Assembly (NCBI GenBank): GCA_016716475.1
Contig: JADJWG010000002.1
Coordinates: 310,001 to 374,000 of the forward strand
DNA: 64,000 bases
Direction of reading: 5' to 3'
From: Phycisphaerales bacterium
GTDB taxonomy: Bacteria; Planctomycetota; Phycisphaerae; UBA1845; Fen-1342
Part shown: positions 42,219-50,200 of the stretch, piece by piece
Layout: every line of letters starts with the position of its first letter
How positions within the stretch are numbered: the first letter of the stretch is position 1
Notes under the pieces: model-generated
Told to the model about the DNA's origin: nothing
Database searches by the model: none
Seen by the model: only the letters and a program-made list of their open reading frames with translations
Translations under genes and position numbers: made by a program

Positions 42219-42375
42219 CGCATCCGATCTACCCGCCAGTCATATACCCAACTGAACCGCTGTACATGCCACAAAACGATTGACAGGCACTGCCGCGACA
42301 TGCACAAACAACATGGTCCCTCAATGCGCAATTAGAGCAGACGTCTCCCCTAAGCGGTGCTTAGGACTTCTTTCA

Positions 42376-42656
42376 CCGTGAAAGCCTGCTGGCTGGCAAG
42401 CTGTCATGCTTGCAGGCTGGCTTACCGTCCTGACGGCGTGCATGCAGGCGCGAATGCATGACGGCATGCTCTCCATCCTGTCGGCAGGCTTGCTGGCATG
42501 AAGGCCGGATGCCATGACGGCTTGACGGCTGGCAATCATGCAGGCAGGAGTGCAGTCGGTCTTGCCGTCCAGCTTGCGGGCCTGAATGCCGGCATGACGG
42601 CCATCAACAAATAGTGCTTGCCATCCGGCATGCAATCGTGCTAGCTGTCAGGCATG
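42376..42656. repeat. CATG/TGACGG-rich repeat region upstream of parA
   Basis: Ten CATG tetramers occur in 252 bp (42405, 42441, 42457, 42465, 42497, 42513, 42537, 42593, 42629, 42653), with five TGACGG words (42431, 42459, 42515, 42523, 42595) and repeated gctggca, gcttgc and catgcaggc. It runs up to the parA start codon. It looks like a centromere (parS-type) or iteron region. The stretch 42219-42375 before it has no gene. Confidence 0.55.
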
Positions 42657-43331
42657 ATAATCGCCGTGGCGAACTCCAAGGGCGGGGTCGGGAAATCGAC
42701 GCTCGCCGTTCACCTGGCCGCTTGGCTCGACAAGCAGGGCCACCGGGTGACGCTGGCCGACTGCGACACGCAGCAGTCGTCGTCGCAGTGGATTCGCGAG
42801 GCGGCGCCGCAGGTCAAGACGCTGTGCATGCGCGAACCGGACACCATCATCAACGAGCTGCCGATGCTCGCCCAGGAGACCGATTACGTCGTGGCCGACG
42901 GTCCCGGCAGTCTTGCCGAGACCAGCCGGGCGCTGCTGCTCGTGGCCGACCAGGCCATCGTGCCGTGCAAGGCGTCCATGCTGGAGATTCGCGCCCTGGA
43001 CGCCGCGACCAAGGTGCTCCGCCAGGCGCAGAAGATCCGCGTCGGCCCGCCGAAGGCGACCATCGTGCTCAGCATGGTGGGGAAGAACTACCGGCTCACG
43101 CAGGACATGCGCGAGGCCGCAGCGCTGCTCAAGCTGCCGATCACGCCGACCTTCATGACGCTGCGCCAGATATACGCCGATGCGCCCGGCCAGGCGGCCG
43201 TTGTCTGGCACATGGGCTCGCGCGCCAGGGAAGCCGCCGTCGAGGTGGAGCGCCTGTTCCGCGAGCTGCTGCCGGAGGCAGCGGCATCGTCGCGCCCGGC
43301 CGGGCGTAAACGCCAGGCTGTGGCGACGTAG
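42654..43331 (+). CDS. parA: ParA-type partition ATPase
   Basis: The 225-residue protein has the deviant Walker A motif VANSKGGVGKST (K9, K14), Walker A' (LADCDTQQSSSQW) and Walker B-like DYVVADGPGS. It lacks the N-terminal HTH of type Ia ParA proteins, so it is type Ib size. It would bind DNA non-specifically and move the element with a centromere-binding partner. It is followed 17 bp later by a small gene in the usual partner position, and preceded by a repeat region that may be the centromere. Confidence 0.9.
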   Translation: MIIAVANSKGGVGKSTLAVHLAAWLDKQGHRVTLADCDTQQSSSQWIREAAPQVKTLCMREPDTIINELPMLAQETDYVVADGPGSLAETSRALLLVADQAIVPCKASMLEIRALDAATKVLRQAQKIRVGPPKATIVLSMVGKNYRLTQDMREAAALLKLPITPTFMTLRQIYADAPGQAAVVWHMGSRAREAAVEVERLFRELLPEAAASSRPAGRKRQAVAT

Positions 43332-43348
43332 CGGAGGGGAGGGGACGC

Positions 43349-43660
43349 ATGGCCGAACGCCGCTCACTCGCCGAGGGACTCAAGGCCACGCCGAAGGTGG
43401 ACACCGTGGTCGCACGCGAGTTCGTGTACGAGGGGAAGCCCGGCGCGGCGCCGCCGGAGATCAAACCGCAGACGCAGGCCCCGGCCGCGCCGGTCATCAA
43501 CCGCGTCTCGCTGAGCACGCGCATCCGCGACGACTACGCCAAGGCGCTCAAGCGCGCCTCGCTGGAACGCCAGTTGAAAGGCGTCGAGCCGAACACCTTG
43601 CAGGACATCCTGGAGCAGGCCATCGAGCCGTGGCTCCGCTCGAACGGCTACCTCTCCTGA
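43349..43660 (+). CDS. Probable centromere-binding partner of ParA
   Basis: The 103-residue basic protein starts after GGAGGGGAGG. Its C-terminal half (VINRVSLSTRIRDDYAKALK, then LQDILEQAIEPWL) resembles ribbon-helix-helix or short helical partners of type Ib ParA proteins; the N-terminal half is Pro/Ala-rich and flexible. The last 13 bp overlap the convergent replication gene. The function is inferred from position and size. Confidence 0.6.
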   Translation: MAERRSLAEGLKATPKVDTVVAREFVYEGKPGAAPPEIKPQTQAPAAPVINRVSLSTRIRDDYAKALKRASLERQLKGVEPNTLQDILEQAIEPWLRSNGYLS

Positions 43661-44331
43661 TCGCTGACCGCCAGATCGCTCCCGCTGTCGGACTCGATCG
43701 CCGGGTCGGCAACGCCGCCCGCATCATCCGCCGGGACGGGCGAGGGGAGGGCGGCCACGTCGCCGAGTTGCAGTTCCTGCTGGCGGCTCGATCCCTTGAG
43801 ATGGTACGAGCGGACGAAGGCCAGCCGGTCGCCGTTGAACATGAAGCGGATGTTGACGAAGAAGACGCCGTCGCTCGGGCTGCGGTAGAGGAACTCTTTT
43901 TCGAGCAGTTCACGCACGCCGCGCTGGTAGGTGCGGTCATTGATACCGTGATCCTTGGCGAGGTACTGGTTGAGCTTGATCTCGTCGGAGCCGGGATTGG
44001 CCCGCATCTCGTGGTAGACCAGCTCGAAGACCTGCATGCCCGTCTTGGACAGGTCGGCGGCCTGCTTGATGCCGTCGAGGAACAGCTTGACGAAGCGGCT
44101 GGAGTCCACTTCCTCCTCCCACCAGAAGCCCATGCCGCCGAGGCCCTTGATCTCGCCGCTGCTGTTGTCCACGATCACCGAGCCCTTGCCGCCCGGCACA
44201 TGGAATCGCTTGGTGCGCGTCGTCATTCCGTTCGTCGCCGGCACACTCGGGTTCGTGCGGTAGACCGGGAAGCCACGCTTCGTGCTCACCTGGTTCGCGG
44301 AAAATACCTGATTCTGTCGTGCTTCCGTCAT
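43648..44331 (-). CDS. RepL-like plasmid replication initiator
   Basis: The 227-residue protein carries a winged-helix core like the RepL/RepA plasmid initiators: RFVKLFLDGIKQAADLSKTG, FELVYHEMRANPGSDEIKLN, GINDRTYQRGVRELLEKEFL, and VFFVNIRFMFNGDRL. The N-terminus has a small beta domain (KGSVIVDNSSGEIKGLGG). It probably starts replication at the iterons just upstream. A replicon inside an integrated element would allow copying in the excised circular state. An operator palindrome lies 16 bp before its start. Confidence 0.75.
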   Translation of the reverse strand: MTEARQNQVFSANQVSTKRGFPVYRTNPSVPATNGMTTRTKRFHVPGGKGSVIVDNSSGEIKGLGGMGFWWEEEVDSSRFVKLFLDGIKQAADLSKTGMQVFELVYHEMRANPGSDEIKLNQYLAKDHGINDRTYQRGVRELLEKEFLYRSPSDGVFFVNIRFMFNGDRLAFVRSYHLKGSSRQQELQLGDVAALPSPVPADDAGGVADPAIESDSGSDLAVSDQER

Positions 44332-44346
44332 TCTCTGCCTCCGATT

Positions 44347-44360
44347 CTGTCACTTGACAG
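44347..44360. promoter_or_regulatory. Palindromic operator before the replication gene
   Basis: ctgtca-ct-tgacag, a perfect 6-bp inverted repeat with 2-bp centre, 16-29 bp upstream of the RepL-like start. Its position over the leader suggests repression, perhaps by the initiator itself. Confidence 0.5.
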
Positions 44361-44402
44361 ACAGCACACTGGCACATGACCGACAGAGGCGCAAGGGGAT
44401 TT

Positions 44403-44465
44403 TGACGGTTCTCCGACCGGTCCTGACGGTCGCCCGACAAATCGTGACGGTTCGGATCGAGCAAG
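44403..44465. repeat. Three 21-bp iterons upstream of the RepL-like gene
   Basis: TGACGGT begins at 44403, 44424 and 44445, exactly 21 bp apart. The first two units share TGACGGTnCnCCGACnnnTC; the third keeps only the first part. Iterons with a period near two helical turns are the classic binding sites of plasmid initiators. TGACGG also recurs five times upstream of parA. Confidence 0.65.
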
Positions 44466-44899
44466 ATCAACAGGTTGCACCCGTGGCCTTTCTTATACTT
44501 CAATACCAGGCATCACGGCCGACGCCGAGCGCGCATCCACGGCGCTGGTCGAGGCGGCGGCCCGTACGCCCACCTGAAGAACGGCGCCGCCTGTGGGTAA
44601 CACTCCGCAAGCCGCAGCAGCCGCAGTGAGCAGGCGACACCAGTGTTCCCGAGCGTTGCACAGACCGTGCAGGAAGCTGTGGCTTGAGTCGCGGAAAGGC
44701 CGGAATGGCATTCAGGGAAGGATTCGGATTTGCGGACAGGTACTGCGCCTCAATAGAGGCTCGTAGAAGCGGAGAATCGACCTTGAGGCAACGTCAACCG
44801 CCTGAAGATACTCTTCGACCCCTCAGGGACGATTTCTCGCGGAATGGGATTGATGCAGGCACGGGAGCATCGAACAGCACCAGGCAGACCGCGGCCCCC
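44466..44899. other. Non-coding region beside the iterons
   Basis: No gene is convincing. tatactt at 44494-44500 is locally AT-richer and may be part of the replication origin. The + strand frame through 44684-45496 is a shadow of the membrane protein gene on the other strand. Confidence 0.4.
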
Positions 44900-45511
44900 T
44901 TACGACCGGGTAGCCGAAGGTCCACTGCTCGGCATGTCGAGCGACGACCGCTCAACGCTTCGTTCGTCGGACTGTGCAGCCCAGCGAACACCTTTGCGGC
45001 TATTGCGGGAGACGACCGAGTTGCCCTTGCAGGTTGGACAGGCAAACCTCGGCGCCTTCGTCCATCTGCCGACCGCAGTGCCCAGGAGAACAACCGCGAA
45101 CCCTGCACCGAGCGAGCGCCTGTCCAGTCCGGACATCACTACGTTCAGAAGAACCAAGGCGACCACGATTCCGACGGCCACGTTCACCGCTGCACGAGCG
45201 CGCGACGGCGCACAGGCGATGCCCTTGTCGTGCGGAAAGACACCACACTCCGAGCATACAAGGTGGTTCGCAAACGCCGCCGCCTCAGCATCGCTACGCC
45301 GTTGCCAACGTGCCACGATCCGAAGCCCGTAGATCAGCGCCGCGAGCGACACGATCAAGCCAGCCGCGATCAGCAGTGGCGATTGACGATCGACGCCCGC
45401 AGCCGACAGGATCATGCCCAGGAGAAAGGCGGCGACCAGACCAACGGCGACGCCGACGCCGTGGAGCAACCGGGCCAACAACGAACGAGCGGGTGAGGGT
45501 GCGGTGTTCAT
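44900..45511 (-). CDS. Membrane protein with two zinc-knuckle pairs
   Basis: The 203-residue protein has four probable transmembrane helices (about 14-36, 44-63, 106-123 and 131-147). Two cysteine pairs, VCSECGVF and ACPTCKGN, face the same side and could bind zinc. Its ATG overlaps the stop of the PEP-CTERM gene by 4 bp, so the two are co-expressed. No family recognised. Cys-pair membrane proteins of this style are frequent in planctomycetes, which suggests this part of the element came from a related host. Confidence 0.7.
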   Translation of the reverse strand: MNTAPSPARSLLARLLHGVGVAVGLVAAFLLGMILSAAGVDRQSPLLIAAGLIVSLAALIYGLRIVARWQRRSDAEAAAFANHLVCSECGVFPHDKGIACAPSRARAAVNVAVGIVVALVLLNVVMSGLDRRSLGAGFAVVLLGTAVGRWTKAPRFACPTCKGNSVVSRNSRKGVRWAAQSDERSVERSSLDMPSSGPSATRS

Positions 45512-46146
45512 CGTCGCGCCTCCCTCCGTCGCCGCATCCCGGTGAGGCCCATCAGGGAGAGCAGCGCCAGCGATCCGGGTTCCGGCACGGCAGCGGTGAT
45601 GATGCGGATCTCGTCGTACGCCGCGCCGAACTTGAGCGTGAAGTCCAGCCGCGTCCGGTCCCCGGATATCTCGAACATGTCGAGCGAGCCGGGCGGCAGT
45701 TCCAGCCGCCTGCCGGGGCTGTTGCCGTAGGTCACGCCCGGACGGCCGAGCATGTCATCCGTGCCGTTCATCGAGGCGGTGTGGATCAGCACGCTCAAGT
45801 TCGGCGCGTCGAACACGACGTAGCCGGAGAGCAGCGCGTCGAAGCCGTCCACCGAGTCGGCGTGGAACAGGTAGCTCTGCACCGCCGTCCCGGCCGACAC
45901 GAACCCCGGCACGAGCAGCGACTCGTAGTCCACCAGGCCGGTGTTGACGTGGTCGAGCGCCAGGTCGGAAAGCAGCGTCGTCTGGCGCTCGAAGAAGCCG
46001 CGAATCTCCGTGTCGCTCTCCCACTGGTTGAGCGCGATGCTGGCCGGCGGCTCGGCGAGAACGGCCGCGCCGCCGACCTCGATGATGTCGGCGGCGGCGT
46101 GTGAGGCGAGCATGGTAACGACGGTGAAAACGAATCCGAGCCGCAT
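45508..46146 (-). CDS. PEP-CTERM exoprotein
   Basis: The start is ATG 46146 (MRLGFVFTVVTMLASHAAAD), preceded by GGAGAG. The 212-residue protein has a signal peptide to about residue 19 and a beta-rich body without recognised domain. The C-terminus is VPEPGSLALLSLMGLTG then MRRRREARR: the PEP motif, hydrophobic helix and arginine cluster of the PEP-CTERM sorting signal. It should be processed by an exosortase encoded elsewhere. Finding it inside a mobile element is unusual. Confidence 0.85.
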   Translation of the reverse strand: MRLGFVFTVVTMLASHAAADIIEVGGAAVLAEPPASIALNQWESDTEIRGFFERQTTLLSDLALDHVNTGLVDYESLLVPGFVSAGTAVQSYLFHADSVDGFDALLSGYVVFDAPNLSVLIHTASMNGTDDMLGRPGVTYGNSPGRRLELPPGSLDMFEISGDRTRLDFTLKFGAAYDEIRIITAAVPEPGSLALLSLMGLTGMRRRREARR

Positions 46147-46233
46147 GTTCTTTCTCTCCGGGGCGTCGGGGGCAGAGCGCCAGATACTCCCGCGGCACGC
46201 ACGCGGGAACTGTCCGCGTTTTGGGGACACCCG

Positions 46234-46262
46234 AGTATAGCGGCTCTGCTTAGGTGTGCCAA
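46234..46262 (-). promoter_or_regulatory. Promoter of the PEP-CTERM operon
   Basis: On the minus strand: TTGGCA (46262-46257), a 17-bp spacer, TATACT (46239-46234), 88 bp before the start codon. It overlaps the start of the divergent HTH gene, which could therefore control it. Confidence 0.6.
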
Positions 46263-46531
46263 CGACCCGCGGAAAAAAACGTCTACTGCCGACCAAGCAG
46301 CCCCTACAGCACTCCGCGTACCAGGGCCTCGCCCGGCTCATCCACGCCAGGGCGGACGAGCTGGGCCTGTCGGTCCGGGCGCTCGCCGAGCGCCTGTCCC
46401 GCCCCCGGACCACGGTCCACAAGACCCTGACCGGCCAGCGCCGCCTGGACCCGATCGAATTCCTCGACTGGTGCGAGGCGCTGGAGTGGGATGATCCGCT
46501 CGCAATCCTCCGCTCCATCCGCCGGCGTTGA
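46256..46531 (+). CDS. XRE-type helix-turn-helix regulator
   Basis: The 91-residue protein starts at GTG 46256, without a clear ribosome-binding site. The HTH is at about 38-60 (LSVRALAERLSRPRTTVHKT), followed by LTGQRRLDPIEFLDWCEALE, the cro/C1-type five-helix fold. The gene's start lies within the promoter of the divergent PEP-CTERM operon, so it may act as its repressor. Confidence 0.75.
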   Translation: MPTTRGKKRLLPTKQPLQHSAYQGLARLIHARADELGLSVRALAERLSRPRTTVHKTLTGQRRLDPIEFLDWCEALEWDDPLAILRSIRRR

Positions 46532-46893
46532 CCCGTCGGAAGCGCGGCGGTTTCCCGGGCGGTGCAGTTTGGGGTTGATTCGTCGGCGAGAGTGTGGCAT
46601 GTGAGTACGCCACAACTCACACCACCAACTCCATGCCTCGTCATTCCCGCCCCGCGTGTATCGAATCATCCGTCATTCCTGTCATGGCCGCGTCTCCCGG
46701 CGCTGCCGTCCCAGGTGGTGACGCCCATGCGCCCGAGCGGACGGACGCATGCGGAACGGGCGGGCACGACGCGCCGTGACCATGCGCAGAAGGTCACGCC
46801 CAGGGTCAGAAACACCGCTGCTGTTTCCGGTCGATTCGGACGACACGGCCGTCGCGCTGGAGGACGCACCGCAGCAACAGGAAGGAACCCGCC
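46532..46893. other. Non-coding leader before the methylase-helicase operon
   Basis: 362 bp; frames here continue into later genes but have no family-like content. No clear promoter. AGGAAGGA at 46879-46886 is the ribosome-binding site of the next gene. Confidence 0.45.
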
Positions 46894-47211
46894 ATGTCGT
46901 ACAAAACGATCATCCTCGAACTCCTGCAGCGCAGCCCGCAACTGCACGAGCAGCTCCGCCGCGGCCGGATGCTGCTGACGGCCACGGAGTCGCTGGCGAC
47001 GGCGCTGAAGGCGCGGCACGAGTCGCTGAAGGACCAACTCTCGGCGACGAAGCCGGATCACGACCCGGCCCAGACGGCGAGCATGGCGATGGAGATCGCG
47101 GTGCAGGAGATGGAGCATCGTTTGCAGGCCGCGTTTCCGGCGGAAGGGCAGGGACGGCTCTCGCTCGACGCCGCGATGGCGTTCGTCCGCAGTCTCACGT
47201 CGCGCGTCTGA
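46894..47211 (+). CDS. Small helical protein upstream of the methylase-helicase
   Basis: The 105-residue protein starts after AGGAAGGA. It is all-helical: residues 1-50 (MSYKTIILELLQRSPQLHEQ onward) and a second helical half (ASMAMEIAVQEMEHRLQAAF) probably form a coiled-coil hairpin. Small genes of this type precede the large methylase-helicase in other mobile elements, so a functional link is likely. No domain recognised. Confidence 0.65.
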   Translation: MSYKTIILELLQRSPQLHEQLRRGRMLLTATESLATALKARHESLKDQLSATKPDHDPAQTASMAMEIAVQEMEHRLQAAFPAEGQGRLSLDAAMAFVRSLTSRV

Positions 47212-47261
47212 GACACGGGCGCGGCCCGACGCTGTGGGATCTGCCGCCGCCGCCAGCCCGG

Positions 47262-50200
47262 ATGGACGAGGAAGATGCGGCTCCCGGCGCCGGCGAACGA
47301 CTCAGCCACCCGCCCGACACATCGGAAGAGCAGAACGAGCAGCCGCCCGGCGGCACACACGCGCCGATCGCCCAGGTCGCCGGCGGCGAGAAGGAAAAGG
47401 CCCGCGACATCCTCGCGGCCATCCGCACGCTGAAGGCCATCGAGCACGAAAAGCGGCAAGCTACGCCCGAAGAGAAACGCATCCTTGCGAAGTTTCCCGG
47501 CTTCGGACCCGTCGCCCTGTCGATCTTTCCTGACCCGGTGACGGGACGCTACAAGGACGCCGGCTGGCAGCTGCTCGGCGAGGAGCTGAAGGCGCTGCTC
47601 ACGCCTGCCGAATACGACAGCGCCAAGCGCACCACCTTCAACGCCTTCTATACGTCGCCGACCGTCATCGGGGCGATTCACGACGCCATCGCGCGGCTCG
47701 GTGTGCCCGAGGACGGGCTGATCCTCGAACCCGGCTGCGGCGTCGGCAACTTCATGAGCCAGGGGAGCGGTCGGCACCGCTTCATCGGCGTCGAACTGGA
47801 CTCGATTTCGGGGCGGATTGCCCGGTCGCTGCACCCAGAGCATGACATCCGCATCGAGTACTTCCGAGACACCAAGCTGCCGGAAGACCGCATCGACGCC
47901 GCAGTCGGCAACGTGCCGTTTGCCGACATCCGGCTCGACTATCACGGGCAGAAGCTCGCCCTTCACGATTTCTTCATCGCCAGGTCGGTGGATGCGCTGC
48001 GCCCCCGCGGCGTGCTGGCCGTGGTCACGTCGCACTTCACGCTCGACAAGCAGAATGCCGCGATCCGTGAGTACCTCGCCTCGAAGGCCGACTTCGTGGG
48101 CGCGATCCGCCTGCCGTCCGACGCCTTCAAGCGCGAAGGCACCGCCGTCGTCACCGACATCCTCTTCCTGCGCAAGCGTGCTCCCGGCGAGCCGGAGCAT
48201 CACGCCGACCCCGACTGGCTCGGCGTCGCCCCCCTGGAGATCGAGGGCGTCAAAGTCCAGGTCAACCGCTACTTCCTCAGCCACCCGGAGATGGTGCTCG
48301 GCGACTGGAGCCGCAAGGACACGCTCTACGGCGGGGAAGGGTACAGCATCCGCGGAACCGGCGACCTCGCCGCGAAGCTGAAGGATGCCGTTCAACGCCT
48401 GCCGGCGTTCGCGCCGCAGCGGGCGGAGCCGACGACCGACGAACCCGCCCCGGCGTTCACGCCGCCGCCGCCCGAAAAGCACGTGGGCGAAGGCAGTTTC
48501 TTCGTCGCCAGCGACCAGTCCATCAATCAGCTTGTCAACGGCCAGGCCGTGCCCGTCGTGTATGGCGGCGCCGCGCTCAAGGCGGGCGGCGCGCTCACCG
48601 GCCGCAGGCTGGCCGCGCTGATCGGCCTGCGCGACTGCGCCCGCCGCGTGCTGCAATCGCAGAACGAGGACTGGCCCGGCGAGAGCCGCGAGGACGCCCG
48701 CCGTGAACTGGGCCGCGCCTACGACCGTTTCCAGCGCACGTACGGCCCGATCAACAAGACCACCTTCAGCGAGTCCCGCGACGGCAGCGTGATCCGCCGC
48801 CGGCCCAACCTGGTGAAGTTCCTCGAGGACCCCGACGCCATGCTGGTCATGTCGCTGGAGGAGTACGACGAGGTGACGGGCAAGGCGGCGAAGGCCGCGA
48901 TCATGACCAAAGACGTGGTGGGGCGCACGCCGCCCGTCACCCACGTCAGAAGCGCCGAGGAGGGTTTGCTCGTCTCGCTCAACCAGCGGGGCAGGGTGGA
49001 CCTGCCCTTCATTGCGGAGCTTTACGGCAAGCCGGAGCAGCAGGTCATCGCCGAACTGGGCGACCTGGTCTATCACGACCCCGAGTCGCGGGCGTGGCAG
49101 ACCGCCGACGACTACCTGTCCGGCAACGTCCGAGCGAAGTTGCCCAAGGCGGAGAGGGCCGGCCCGGAATACGCCCGCAACGCCGAGGCCCTGCGCCGCG
49201 TGCAGCCCGAGGACGTGCTGCCCGGCGACATCGACGCCAATCTCGGCGCGCCGTGGATACCGGCATCCGACATCCAGGCGTTCGCGGCCGACCTGTTCCA
49301 CGTCGAGCCGGAAGCCGTCCCCGTCGCTCATCTTGAAAAGGATGCCGTATGGAGCCTGGACGCCGGCCATGCAGCCAAGGCATCCGTCGCCGCCACGTCT
49401 GATTACGGCACCGCCCGCGCCAACGGCGCGTGGCTGCTGGAACTGGCCCTCAACATGAAGTCGCCGACCATCTACGACGTGATCGACCACGGGGACAAGG
49501 AGGAGCGCGTCGTCAACCAGGAGGAGACAATGGCCGCGCGCGAGAAGCAGAAGCTCATCAAGGAGCGCTTCCGCGCCTGGGTGTTCGCCGACCCGGAGCG
49601 CACCGAGCGGCTGGTACGCACATACAACGACACCTACAACAACCTGCGACCGCGACTGTTCGACGGCTCGCACCTCGACTTCCCCGGCATGAACCGGACG
49701 ATTTCTCTGCGGCCGCACCAGACCGCCGCCGTGTGGCGCGGCATGAGTTCCGGCAATACGCTGCTTGCCCACGCCGTCGGCGCCGGCAAGACGTTCACCA
49801 TGGCCGCGACCGGGATGAAGATGAAGCAGGCGGGTCTCGTCAAGAAGCCGATGTACGTCGTGCCCAACCACCTGCTGGAGCAGTTCGCCCGCGAGTTCAT
49901 GCAGCTCTACCCGAACGCGAAGCTGCTCGTCGCCACGAAGGACGACCTGCGCCGCGACCGCCGCAAGCTGCTCACCGCCAAGATCGCCAGCGGCGACTGG
50001 GACGGCATCCTCGTCACCCATTCCTCGTTCGAGCGGATCGGCATGTCGCGGGAGTACCAGGAGAAGTTCCTGACCGGGCAGATCGCCGAGTACGACGAGC
50101 TGCTCTGCCAGCACGCCGGCGCCAAGGGCGCAAACCGGAACATCATCAAGCAGATCGAGAAGCAGAAGGCCGCCCGCGTCGAGCGGCTGAAAGACCTGCT

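Noticed and set aside
42321..42635. 104-codon minus-strand frame in the repeat region
   Set aside because: Its translation simply reads the CATG-rich repeats and has no family-like content or ribosome-binding site.
44403..44465. Possible CRISPR array (regular repeats)
   Set aside because: Only three 21-bp units without unique spacers and no cas genes nearby; the pattern is that of iterons.
44684..45496. 270-codon + strand frame
   Set aside because: It overlaps the minus-strand membrane protein, which has helices, Cys pairs and a 4-bp overlap with its upstream gene; the + product has no structure.
46144..46644. N-terminal extension of the PEP-CTERM gene
   Set aside because: The upstream part overlaps the divergent HTH gene and a good promoter; a signal peptide starts at ATG 46146 with its own ribosome-binding site.
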